Origin: an uncultured Bacilli bacterium | GTDB lineage: Bacteria > Bacillota_I > Bacilli_A > RF39 > UBA660 | NCBI GenBank assembly: GCA_934096785.1 | Contig: CAKONA010000001.1 | Span: forward strand, 1-24,670 | Reading direction: 5' to 3' | Length of the DNA stretch: 24,670 bases | Shown here: positions 16,017 to 23,644 of the stretch, in pieces | Numbering within the stretch: position 1 is the stretch's first letter | Layout: each line of letters starts with the position of its first letter | Translations under genes and position numbers: made by a program | Notes under the pieces: model-generated | Seen by the model: only the letters and a program-made list of their open reading frames with translations | Told to the model about the DNA's origin: nothing | Databases searched by the model: none

Positions 16017-17540
16017 ATGAGAAAAAATATAATTGATTATTTAAATGATACTGTTAAAAAATATCCAAATAAGAAAGCATTTATTGAAAATGATGAAGTG
16101 TTTATTACATACGAGGATTTATCAAATAGATGTAAGATGGTTGCTACTAACATTTCTAAAAAGTATTCTTTATTTAGAGAGCCTATTGTTATCTTTATTG
16201 ATAAAAGTATTAATACTTTAGTAGGTATGTTTTCTGTATTATATAGTGGTAACTTTTATTGTGTACTAGATACTAGTCAACCAAAGAATAGAATTGATAA
16301 TATAATAAATACATTAAAGCCAAAATTAATTATAAGTGATAATAAAAACATTGATAAGATTAAAGAAATGAATTATGACCTAGATATATATAACATTGAT
16401 AATAATGAATTTGATATGGATGAAGAATTGATTAAAAATATTAATGAGAAAGTAATTGATGTAGACCCTGCTTATGTTTTATTTACTAGTGGTTCTACTG
16501 GAGTACCAAAGGGAACTGTTATAAGTCATAAATCATTAATAGAATATGTTACTTGGTTTAAAGAGGCTTTTAATATAAATAGTAGAACTATTTTTGGAAA
16601 TCAAACACCTTTCTATTTCAGTATGTCAATATCTGATGTTTATAGTAATATAATGGTAGGTTCAACACTATGTATTATACCTAAAATATGCTTTTCATTT
16701 CCAATTAAATTAATGGAATATCTTGATAATTATAAAATAAATACCATATACTGGGTTCCATCTGCATTATGTATTGTTGCTAATATGAAAACATTTGATT
16801 ATGTTAAACCTAAATATTTAAAGAAAGTATTATTTGCTGGTGAAGTTATGCCAATGCCTCAGTTAAATATATGGAGACGTCATTTACCTAAGTTAATGTA
16901 TGCTAATTTATTTGGACCAACTGAGACAACTGATATATGTACATATTACATAGTAAATAGAGATTTTAAAGATAATGAGACTCTTCCAATTGGAATTCCA
17001 TGTGAAAATAGTGATATTCTGTTAATTAAAGAAGATAATACTTTAGCTCTTAAAGATGAAGTTGGAGAACTTTATGTTAGAGGTAGTATAGTTGGGTATG
17101 GTTACTATAATAATGAAGAAAAAACTAATAGTGCATTTGTATTAAATCCAGTTAATAAGAGTTATCCTGAAATACTTTATAAAACTGGGGATTTAGGTAA
17201 ATATAATGAGTATGGAGAATTAATTTATCTTGGTAGAAAAGATTTTCAAATAAAACATATGGGATATAGAATAGAATTAGGAGAGATAGAAACTAATGTA
17301 AACTCATTAGATGGAATTATATCTTCTGCTTGTATTTATGATGTTAAAAATCAATTAATAGTGTTATTTTATGAATCATTTACATTAAATGATGAAAAAG
17401 TACTTGAATTTTGTGATAAGAAATTAGTAAAATATATGAGACCAAACAAAATTATAAAACTTAATAGTATGCCACATAATGCTAATGGTAAAATAGATAG
17501 AGTTAAGTTAAAAAATATATATGAAGAGAAGGAGAATTAA
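16017..17540 (+). CDS. DltA-like adenylating enzyme (carrier-protein ligase) with altered substrate pocket
   Basis: An ANL-superfamily adenylating enzyme of 507 residues, DltA length. It would activate a carboxylic acid with ATP and load it on the carrier encoded next. Core motifs: TSGSTGVPKG (157-166), FGPTETTD (299-306), YKTGDLGKY (388-396), GRKDFQIKHMGYRIELGEIE (406-425) and the catalytic Lys492 in NANGKIDR. ATP chemistry should work. The acyl pocket differs from DltA as I remember it. In PFYFSMSISDVY (198-209), Ser202 (codon AGT) stands where DltA has the Asp that holds the substrate amino group (B. subtilis PFSFDLSVMDLY). In FAGEVMP (273-279), Ala274 stands where DltA has the Cys tied to D-/L-alanine selection (FCGEVLP). 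It may activate glycine, L-alanine or a non-amino acid. Automated tools will probably call it dltA. Confidence 0.85.
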   Translation: MRKNIIDYLNDTVKKYPNKKAFIENDEVFITYEDLSNRCKMVATNISKKYSLFREPIVIFIDKSINTLVGMFSVLYSGNFYCVLDTSQPKNRIDNIINTLKPKLIISDNKNIDKIKEMNYDLDIYNIDNNEFDMDEELIKNINEKVIDVDPAYVLFTSGSTGVPKGTVISHKSLIEYVTWFKEAFNINSRTIFGNQTPFYFSMSISDVYSNIMVGSTLCIIPKICFSFPIKLMEYLDNYKINTIYWVPSALCIVANMKTFDYVKPKYLKKVLFAGEVMPMPQLNIWRRHLPKLMYANLFGPTETTDICTYYIVNRDFKDNETLPIGIPCENSDILLIKEDNTLALKDEVGELYVRGSIVGYGYYNNEEKTNSAFVLNPVNKSYPEILYKTGDLGKYNEYGELIYLGRKDFQIKHMGYRIELGEIETNVNSLDGIISSACIYDVKNQLIVLFYESFTLNDEKVLEFCDKKLVKYMRPNKIIKLNSMPHNANGKIDRVKLKNIYEEKEN

Positions 17541-17541
17541 T

Positions 17542-17763
17542 ATGAAAGAAATAGTAGAAGTATTAAAAGAAGTTAAAGATGGAGTTGATTATGAAAAAGA
17601 AGAACATCTAATTACAGATGGAATTCTTACATCATTTGATATCATAATGCTAGTATCACTTTTAAACAATAAGTTTAATGTTAATATTAGTGTTATGGAT
17701 TTAGTTCCAGAAAACTTTGAATCAGTTGAAACTATAAATAAATTAATAGAAAAGTTAAAATAA
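17542..17763 (+). CDS. DltC-like acyl carrier protein
   Basis: A 73-residue acidic carrier protein. The start is ATG 17542, just after GGAGAATTAAT; an in-frame ATG at 17521 lies inside the end of the dltA-like gene, upstream of the binding site. The phosphopantetheine attachment site is Ser31 in GILTSFDIIML (27-37). The residue before it is Thr, where DltC and most carrier proteins have Asp (DS motif). The rest (helices I-IV, with VPENFESVETI at 54-64) fits the fold. It would carry the acyl group from the adenylating enzyme to the membrane acyltransferase. Only one base separates it from the dltA-like stop codon, and the MBOAT gene follows after 25 bases. Placement directly after A rather than after B departs from the usual dlt order A-B-C-D. 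Confidence 0.85.
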   Translation: MKEIVEVLKEVKDGVDYEKEEHLITDGILTSFDIIMLVSLLNNKFNVNISVMDLVPENFESVETINKLIEKLK

Positions 17764-17788
17764 TTGTTGTTTTTAAGGGGAGTTAATT

Positions 17789-19270
17789 ATGAGTTACGCA
17801 AGTTTGAAATTTATATTTTTTGTGTTGTTACTATGTTTTATTTATTATGTATTTCCTAAAAAGAAAAGATATATAGTACTTCTTATAGGCAGTATATTCT
17901 TTTATTGTTTATTTAGTGGTAAATATATAATATTTATATTACTTAGTTCAATCATTACTTATTTGAGTGGAATATTTATAGAAAAATATTCTAAACATAA
18001 GAAAAAGATATTAGTTGGATCTATTTTACTCAATTTATTATTTTTATTAGTATTAAAATATAATAATTTCTTTGCTGAAATGATAAATCCATTACTTGGT
18101 TTAGTTAAGTTAGAAATACCATATAAAAAGTTTATACTACCTATTGGTATATCTTATTATACATTAGAAGCAATAAGTTATGTTGTTGATATTTATAGAG
18201 GTAGAAGTAAGTCAGAAAATAACTATTTAAAGGTTTTACTATATTTAATATATTTTCCACAAATAGTTGAAGGACCTATAGCTAATTATTCTAGAATATC
18301 TAAGACATTATTTAATGAAGAAAAATTTAATTATGAAAAGTTTGTTTCTTCGTGGGTACTTATTGCTTGGGGATTTTTTAAGAAATTAGTAATTGCTGAT
18401 AGAGCAGGAATGTTTGTAAGTGAAGTATTTAAAAATAATTATACTGGATTATTTTTAGTAATAGCTATAGTACTTTATACATTACAAATATATGCTGATT
18501 TTAGTGGATGTATTGATATAGTAAGAGGTACATCAGAATTATTTGGAGTAGAATTAGATGAAAACTTTAGAAGACCATTCTTTTCTAGAAGTATTCAAGA
18601 ATTTTGGAGACGTTGGCATATTACACTTGGTACATGGTTAAAAGAATATATTTTCTTTCCAATATCATTATCTAAAGTTAATATGAAGTTAAATGTTTCT
18701 TTAAGGAAAATGAAAAATAAATATATATCAAGATTTATAATAACTGCTTTTCCATTATTCTTTGTGTGGTTCTTTAATGGTATGTGGCATGGAGCTAGTT
18801 TTAAATATATAGTTTATGGTTTATATTATTATGTACTTATGATGATAGGTATATTATTAGAACCAATAAGTAAAAAAATACTTAATATATTTAAAATTAA
18901 AACTGATGTATGGAGTTATAAATTCTTTCAAGCAATTAGAACAATTTTAATAGTGTGCTTTGGTATGTTTATATTTAGAATAGATTCACTTAGTCAAATA
19001 AGTTTGTTATTTAAAAGTACAACTAGTAATGTTAAATTATTTAGTTTAGGATTATCAGCACTTGATTTTTGTGTATTAGGAATGGGAGTATTAGTGCTTT
19101 TAGTTGTTGGTACAATGCAAGAATTTAATATAAATATTAGAAAAGAACTTGAAAATCAAAATTTACTATTTAAATGGTTAGTTTATTATATATTGATATT
19201 TGTAATAATTATATTTGGTATATATGGAAGAGGCTACTCAGCGGCAAGCTTTATTTATGGAGGGTTTTAA
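17789..19270 (+). CDS. MBOAT-family membrane O-acyltransferase (DltB position, AlgI/PatA-like motifs)
   Basis: A polytopic membrane protein of 493 residues with about ten to twelve hydrophobic segments. The two MBOAT histidines are His277 in QEFWRRWHITLGTWLKEY and His334 in FFNGMWHGASFKY. LPIGISYYTLEAISYVVDIYRG, PQIVEGPIANY and YADFSGCIDIVRGTSELFG are also typical. The wording of the first His motif, with WRRWHITLGTWL followed by a FFP segment, is closer to AlgI/PatA-type acyltransferases than to classical DltB (which I remember as FWNRWHMSLSFWFRDF). Between a carrier protein and an SGNH protein it is expected to take the acyl group from the carrier and move it across the membrane to the polymer. 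AAGGGGAG precedes the start, and one base separates its stop from the next ATG. Confidence 0.9.
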   Translation: MSYASLKFIFFVLLLCFIYYVFPKKKRYIVLLIGSIFFYCLFSGKYIIFILLSSIITYLSGIFIEKYSKHKKKILVGSILLNLLFLLVLKYNNFFAEMINPLLGLVKLEIPYKKFILPIGISYYTLEAISYVVDIYRGRSKSENNYLKVLLYLIYFPQIVEGPIANYSRISKTLFNEEKFNYEKFVSSWVLIAWGFFKKLVIADRAGMFVSEVFKNNYTGLFLVIAIVLYTLQIYADFSGCIDIVRGTSELFGVELDENFRRPFFSRSIQEFWRRWHITLGTWLKEYIFFPISLSKVNMKLNVSLRKMKNKYISRFIITAFPLFFVWFFNGMWHGASFKYIVYGLYYYVLMMIGILLEPISKKILNIFKIKTDVWSYKFFQAIRTILIVCFGMFIFRIDSLSQISLLFKSTTSNVKLFSLGLSALDFCVLGMGVLVLLVVGTMQEFNINIRKELENQNLLFKWLVYYILIFVIIIFGIYGRGYSAASFIYGGF

Positions 19271-19271
19271 T

Positions 19272-20405
19272 ATGAAAAGAAGATTATTTATATTTATTAG
19301 ATTAGTTGTGTTTTTTACAATTTTCTTTGTTATATTGAATGTTCTTTCAATAATATTTACTCCTAAATGGAAAAATGGTGCTCATGTTAATAATAGTCAG
19401 GCTTATACAATAAGAGGATTTTATGAATTACCTAAAAACTCTATTGATGTATTATTTTTAGGTAATAGTAGTATTTATAAAAGTATTTCTCCTATGCAAA
19501 TATATGAAGATACTGGAATAGTGAGTTATAACTATAGTATTAGTTCTGCTAGAGTATATATGTTTTATTACTTATTAAAAGACTCTTTAAAATATCAAAG
19601 TCCTAAAGTAGTAGTTATAGATCCATTAACATTCTTTTATAAGAATAAATCTACTGAACCAGAAAAGAGAAAATCATTTGATTACTTAAAACTTGGTAAA
19701 ACAAAATTAGAAATGATTAATGATCCAGTATTTGAAAATGATACATTTGAAGATAAGATGTCACTTATTTTTCCAATATTAAGATATCATGATAGATGGA
19801 GTGATTTACATTTAAATGATTTGAATACAGTCTTTTTAGATTATTATTCAGTATCTAAAGGTTATATTATTTCTGATAAGATTTATCCTAATAAAAAAGG
19901 ATTTGATTACATGAAGGAAACACAAGTTAATTCAAAGATGAAAGATTATGTGTTTGATTATTTTGTTAAACTTGTAGACTTATGTAAGAAAAATAATATA
20001 GAATTAATTGTTGCTGGTATTCCTGATACTAGAGCTTGGAATTATAGTAATAATGAAGCAATAAAAGAAATATGTGAAAAATATGATGTAAAATATTTAG
20101 ATTTTAATAAAGAAAAAGTTGGAATAGATTGGAATACTGATACTGAAGATGGCGGAATGCATTTTAATTTATTAGGTGCTGAAAAAATAACTAAATATAT
20201 GACAAAATATTTAACTGATAATTATAGCTTTAAAGATCAAAGAAATAATAATGACTATAAAAGATGGAATGAAGATTTAATAAAGTTTAATAAAGTAAAA
20301 GAAAAATATAGAGAAAGTTTGGAAGATAAAATTAAAAATAAAGATTATAACTTTCCTAAAAAGAAAACAAAAAAGAAAAATATCGAAGGATTAGATAGCT
20401 ATTAA
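19272..20405 (+). CDS. SGNH/AlgX-like membrane-anchored protein (DltD position)
   Basis: A 377-residue protein with an N-terminal membrane anchor (about 6-29) and an extracytoplasmic domain. Start ATG 19272 follows GGAGGG (19260-19265); an ATG at 19215 in the same frame lies inside the MBOAT gene. VLFLGNSSIYKSISP (60-74) holds the presumed nucleophile in GNSS (Ser66). GIVSYNYSISSARVYMFYYLL, VVVIDPLTFFY and the C-terminal DGGMHFNLLGAEKI (Asp and His) complete an SGNH-type triad pattern. The layout is like AlgX/AlgJ-type or DltD-like partners of MBOAT acyltransferases, but I do not see classical DltD sequence. It probably completes acyl transfer onto the polymer outside the membrane. The tail is very lysine-rich. 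The last base of its stop is the first base of the next ATG. Confidence 0.8.
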   Translation: MKRRLFIFIRLVVFFTIFFVILNVLSIIFTPKWKNGAHVNNSQAYTIRGFYELPKNSIDVLFLGNSSIYKSISPMQIYEDTGIVSYNYSISSARVYMFYYLLKDSLKYQSPKVVVIDPLTFFYKNKSTEPEKRKSFDYLKLGKTKLEMINDPVFENDTFEDKMSLIFPILRYHDRWSDLHLNDLNTVFLDYYSVSKGYIISDKIYPNKKGFDYMKETQVNSKMKDYVFDYFVKLVDLCKKNNIELIVAGIPDTRAWNYSNNEAIKEICEKYDVKYLDFNKEKVGIDWNTDTEDGGMHFNLLGAEKITKYMTKYLTDNYSFKDQRNNNDYKRWNEDLIKFNKVKEKYRESLEDKIKNKDYNFPKKKTKKKNIEGLDSY

Positions 20406-21298
20406 TGAGAAGAGTTAAAAGAAAAATTAGAAAGATAATTAAAATAATTAATAATTGGTTTCTTAATGTTAAAAAAATATTTGTTAAAGAAAAAGAATAT
20501 ATTAGTAAGCCAAAAGAATTATTAAAAATAAAAGGTAATAAGTTTTTAGGTGTTCTTCCAATAATGGATGAAACTAAAATTACATTTAAGGGTAAGAATA
20601 ATATATTATATTGTGAAGAAGGTGTACACCTTGATAACTGTGTTATTAATTTTGAGTGTAATAACTCAGTTATATATCTTTCAAAGAATAAGTATGATTA
20701 TAGAGTTAAAATAGATATTAGAAATAATTCAGTTTGTTTTATTGGAAAAGATTGTTTCTTTAATAATATGACTAATATATTTATGTCAGAAGAAAAGAAT
20801 GTTATTATTGGTAATGGATGTTTATTTTCTTTGAACATATGCATGAGGCTAGCAGACCCACATTTAATATATGATTGTTTTACTCATGAGAGAATAAATC
20901 CATCTAAGAGTATATATATTGGTGATCATGTATGGATTGGACAAGATACTTTATTATTAAAAGGAACTAATATTGGTTCTGGTACTATAGTTGGAGCTAA
21001 TAGTGTTGTATCAAATAAAACATTAAAATCAAATTCAATATATGTTGGAAATAAATTAAAATTACAAAGAGAAAATATATTTTGGGATGAGAGAATAGTG
21101 AATAGATGGACTAAAGTTCAAACTGAAAAGAATCAATTTAATTATGATGATAAATACATATTTAAAAAGAATAAAACTAATAACTTTAAAAAGATAGAAG
21201 AGACTTTAAATAAATTAAAGAAGTCTGATGAAAAGTTAAAATATATAATTGTTAAAATGAGTAAAAAAGATGTTAATAGATTTTCAGTTTTTGATTAG
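20405..21298 (+). CDS. Left-handed beta-helix (hexapeptide) acyltransferase
   Basis: A 297-residue protein with a basic N terminus (about 1-32) and hexapeptide repeats over about 60-205, most evident in SIYIGDHVWIGQDTLLLKGTNIGSGTIVGANSVVS (169-203, imperfect I/V-G pattern). RLADPHLIYD (148-157) carries a His153 in the position expected for the catalytic histidine of maltose- and galactoside-type O-acetyltransferases. It would transfer acetyl (or another acyl) from acyl-CoA to a sugar hydroxyl in the cytosol. The C-terminal roughly 65 residues are a lysine-rich tail. It overlaps the SGNH gene by one base and lacks a strong Shine-Dalgarno, so translation is probably coupled. It closes the operon that begins at 13886, and is likely to modify the same polymer. 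Confidence 0.82.
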   Translation: MRRVKRKIRKIIKIINNWFLNVKKIFVKEKEYISKPKELLKIKGNKFLGVLPIMDETKITFKGKNNILYCEEGVHLDNCVINFECNNSVIYLSKNKYDYRVKIDIRNNSVCFIGKDCFFNNMTNIFMSEEKNVIIGNGCLFSLNICMRLADPHLIYDCFTHERINPSKSIYIGDHVWIGQDTLLLKGTNIGSGTIVGANSVVSNKTLKSNSIYVGNKLKLQRENIFWDERIVNRWTKVQTEKNQFNYDDKYIFKKNKTNNFKKIEETLNKLKKSDEKLKYIIVKMSKKDVNRFSVFD

Positions 21299-21302
21299 TA
21301 AT

Positions 21303-21331
21303 TTGTCTTTATGTTAAAAATATGGTAAAAT
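21303..21331 (+). promoter_or_regulatory. Promoter of the tagGH-type exporter genes
   Basis: TTGTCT (21303-21308), a 17-base spacer, and TAAAAT (21326-21331) preceded by TGG (21323-21325). No terminator lies between the acyltransferase gene and this promoter, so read-through from upstream is also likely. Confidence 0.65.
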
Positions 21332-21353
21332 GTCAGTAGCTCAAGGAGATAAT

Positions 21354-22142
21354 ATGAAAAGATTTATTAATGATTTAAAAAAATATAAAAATTATATTAA
21401 GTATGCTACATGGGCAGAATTAAAGACAGAAGTTATAAATTCATATTTAGGATTTGCATGGTTGATATTAGAACCACTTGCATTTATGCTTATATATTCA
21501 TTTATAGCAGTAGCTGTATTCAAATCTAAAGTAGAATACTTTCCTGTATTTGTATTTATAGGTTTATCAATATGGAATTTCTTTAGTAAGATGGTTACAT
21601 GTAGTGTAAAATTAGTTGCTGCAAATAGAGATACTGTAACTAAAGTATATTTACCTAAATTTGTATTGTTACTAATAAAGATGGGAGTTAACTTATTTAA
21701 GATGGCTGTTTCATTCTTATTAGTTGCATTATTTATGGTAATATATAGAGTTCCAATTTCATGGAATGTATTATGGTTTATACCTATTATGATTACTGTA
21801 TTAGTATTTACTTTTGGAGTTTGTACTATCGTAATGCATTTAGGTGTATTTGCAGAAGATTTAACTAACTTAATTAATATAGCACTTAAGTTAATATTCT
21901 ATATGACAGGTGTATTCTATGATATAAGTACTAAAATACATAATGTACTTTATAGAACAATATTATTAGATTTAAATCCACTTGCTAACTTTATATATAA
22001 TATGAGAAATGTATTAATGTATAGTACACATCCAGTAGGTATGTGGACACTTATTTGGTTCTTAATAGGAGTACTATTAAGTATTCTTGGAATTAGAACA
22101 ATATATAAATATGAAAATACATATGTAAAGGTGATGAAATAA
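21354..22142 (+). CDS. tagG: Teichoic-acid/polysaccharide ABC exporter permease (TagG-like)
   Basis: An ABC-2 type permease of 262 residues. The start is ATG 21354, preceded by CAAGGAGAT; the ATG at 21330 lies within the promoter -10 box. Six membrane segments are visible after an amphipathic N-terminal stretch. ATWAELKTEVINSYLGFAWLILEPL (19-43) is the characteristic start of the Wzm/TagG/KpsM group, and LDLNPLANFIYNMRN near the end is equally typical. With the ATPase encoded immediately downstream, it would flip lipid-linked polymer across the membrane. The stop overlaps the next start by one base, so the two subunits are translationally coupled. Location beside tagO- and tagF-type genes supports wall teichoic acid as cargo. 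Confidence 0.93.
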   Translation: MKRFINDLKKYKNYIKYATWAELKTEVINSYLGFAWLILEPLAFMLIYSFIAVAVFKSKVEYFPVFVFIGLSIWNFFSKMVTCSVKLVAANRDTVTKVYLPKFVLLLIKMGVNLFKMAVSFLLVALFMVIYRVPISWNVLWFIPIMITVLVFTFGVCTIVMHLGVFAEDLTNLINIALKLIFYMTGVFYDISTKIHNVLYRTILLDLNPLANFIYNMRNVLMYSTHPVGMWTLIWFLIGVLLSILGIRTIYKYENTYVKVMK

Positions 22143-22882
22143 TGAAGAAAGAAGAAATGGCAATTACTGTAAAAGATTTACATGTGTATTATAGAGATAT
22201 GAATAGATTCTCTTTAAAAAAAGGAGGACTAAAGGCAAGAGGTTCAGGTAAAGTATTTAAAGCAGTAAAAGGTGTATCATTTGAAGTACCAAAAGGACAA
22301 ATACTTGGTATATGTGGAAAAAATGGTAGTGGAAAAAGTACTCTTTTAAGAGCTATTTCAGGAATATTTTCTGCTGATTCAGGAAGTATTAATCTACATG
22401 GTAATAGTATTTCATTACTATCAATTGGAGTAGGCTTTCAAAAGCAATTAACTGGTTATGAAAATATATTCTTATCAGGAATGCTACTTGGATACTCAAA
22501 AGAACAAATTGAAGAGAAAGTAAAAGATATAATTGAATTTTCAGAATTAGGCGATTTTGTATATAAACCTGTTAGAAGTTATAGTTCAGGAATGTATTCA
22601 AAATTAGCATTCTCTATAACTGCTATATTAGAAACTGATATTATGCTTATAGATGAAGTACTTAGTGTAGGAGATATACATTTTAAAGAGAAAAGTTATA
22701 ATAAAATGAAAGAACTTATCAGTAATGATGAGAGAACAGTTGTTATAGTTTCACATAACAGTAATACAATAAAAGATTTATGTGATAAAGTTATATGGTT
22801 ACATGAAGGACTTATAAAAGATCAAGGAGATCCAGTAGAAATAATGGATAAATATGAAGCATTTATGAGAAATGAAGGATAG
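22142..22882 (+). CDS. tagH: Teichoic-acid/polysaccharide ABC exporter ATPase (TagH-like)
   Basis: The ATPase subunit of the exporter, 246 residues. Walker A GKNGSGKST is at 59-67, the Q-loop in GVGFQKQ (96-102), the signature YSSGMYSKLAF at 147-157, Walker B IMLIDEVL at 167-174 and the switch His in VIVSHNS (about 204-210). The roughly 20-residue insert before strand 2 (FSLKKGGLKARGSGKVFKAVKG) is typical of Wzt/TagH proteins. There is no C-terminal extension after the nucleotide-binding domain, unlike TagH of B. subtilis or carbohydrate-binding Wzt proteins, so substrate choice probably rests with the permease. AAGGTGATG precedes the start. A terminator begins within its stop codon. Confidence 0.94.
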   Translation: MKKEEMAITVKDLHVYYRDMNRFSLKKGGLKARGSGKVFKAVKGVSFEVPKGQILGICGKNGSGKSTLLRAISGIFSADSGSINLHGNSISLLSIGVGFQKQLTGYENIFLSGMLLGYSKEQIEEKVKDIIEFSELGDFVYKPVRSYSSGMYSKLAFSITAILETDIMLIDEVLSVGDIHFKEKSYNKMKELISNDERTVVIVSHNSNTIKDLCDKVIWLHEGLIKDQGDPVEIMDKYEAFMRNEG

Positions 22883-22905
22883 GACTATAGAAATATAGTT
22901 CTTTT
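22881..22905 (+). terminator. Rho-independent terminator with GAAA loop after tagGH
   Basis: A nine-pair stem (22881-22889 with 22894-22902, one G-T pair) closes a GAAA loop at 22890-22893, followed by TTTT. The stem begins inside the tagH stop codon. The same loop is used in the terminator at 5524-5547. Confidence 0.8.
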
Positions 22906-22929
22906 AATATGGATTTTTAATATTATTTT

Positions 22930-22938
22930 TGGTACAAT
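22930..22938 (+). promoter_or_regulatory. Extended -10 promoter of the HAD phosphatase gene
   Basis: TGGTACAAT is one mismatch from the TGnTATAAT consensus. No convincing -35 is visible. GTGGTGA (22943-22949) is the likely ribosome binding site before the ATG at 22959. Confidence 0.5.
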
Positions 22939-22958
22939 AGTTGTGGTGAATAAGATAG

Positions 22959-23543
22959 ATGAATATATATGATTTTGATAATACAATTTATAATGGTGAT
23001 ACTAATAAAGATATAATACTTTATTCATTAAGGAAACACCCTTTTAAAGTTATTAATGCTTTATTAAAAGCAAATAAACTTAATAAAGAATATAAAAAAG
23101 GATTAATACCTTTTGAAAGAGTAAAAGAAACAATGCTTTCATTCTTATTTAAAATAAAAGATACTGAAAAATTTATAGATGGTTTTGTAGATTCTCATAT
23201 AAAAAATATTAAACCTTGGTATCTATCAAAAAAGGATGATAAAGATATTATAATTAGTGCATCTTATGAATTATGGATTGTTCCTTTTTGTAAGAAGTTA
23301 GGTATAAAGTATGTAATAGGTACTAAAACTAATAATGATGGAACTATTAAAGGAAAGAATTGTAAAGGTAAGGAAAAATTAATAAGACTTGCTGAGGTAA
23401 TACCAAATGCAGTTATTATTAATTCATATAGTGATAGTGAGAGTGATTTACCTATACTTGAAGTAGCACAAAATGCTTTTGTAGTAGAAGGCAATAATTT
23501 AATACCTTATAAAAAAGGATATATATTTAAAAATAAAGACTAG
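22959..23543 (+). CDS. HAD-superfamily (subfamily IB-like) phosphatase
   Basis: A 194-residue soluble protein with all four HAD motifs: IYDFDNTIYNGDT (3-15; nucleophile Asp5 and acid Asp7), the Ser in IISASYELWIVPF (98-110), a Lys near 138-140, and SYSDSESDLPILE (156-168; Asp159 and Asp163). The small helical cap between motifs I and II fits subfamily IB, which includes phosphoserine phosphatase-like enzymes. The substrate cannot be told. Given the neighbours it might act on a polyol phosphate, sugar phosphate or lipid phosphate of the pathway, but it has its own promoter and follows a terminator, so the link may be only positional. Identity of the superfamily is secure. Confidence 0.85.
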   Translation: MNIYDFDNTIYNGDTNKDIILYSLRKHPFKVINALLKANKLNKEYKKGLIPFERVKETMLSFLFKIKDTEKFIDGFVDSHIKNIKPWYLSKKDDKDIIISASYELWIVPFCKKLGIKYVIGTKTNNDGTIKGKNCKGKEKLIRLAEVIPNAVIINSYSDSESDLPILEVAQNAFVVEGNNLIPYKKGYIFKNKD

Positions 23544-23583
23544 ATAAAGAATCACTATTTAAAATACTAGTTCAAAACTAATC

Positions 23584-23616
23584 ATACAAACGCCTATTTG
23601 CTTGTTTTTTTTTTTT
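23584..23616 (+). terminator. Possible terminator with a 12-T tract
   Basis: ACAA near 23586 and TTGT at 23602-23605 can form an imperfect stem, followed by twelve consecutive T (23605-23616). The stem is weak but the T-run is the longest homopolymer I noticed in the window. It overlaps the next promoter. Confidence 0.45.
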
Positions 23617-23634
23617 CTATAATACCTATAGGAG
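23598..23634 (+). promoter_or_regulatory. Promoter of the SipW-type surface protein gene, with T12 in the spacer
   Basis: TATAAT at 23618-23623 is a perfect -10. TTGCTT (23598-23603) is the best -35 but the spacer is only 14 bases and includes the T12 run; TATTTG (23595-23600) would give 17 bases. AGGAG at 23630-23634 is the ribosome binding site, ten bases before the ATG. Confidence 0.5.
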
Positions 23635-23644
23635 AATGGATAAC

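Noticed and set aside
17521..17541. Longer start for the carrier protein, beginning MKRRRIN
   Set aside because: It would start upstream of the GGAGAA ribosome binding site and inside the end of the dltA-like gene; the ATG at 17542 has correct spacing.
23264..23494. Minus-strand open frame, 76 residues
   Set aside because: Fully inside the HAD phosphatase gene, with no ribosome binding site or recognisable motif.
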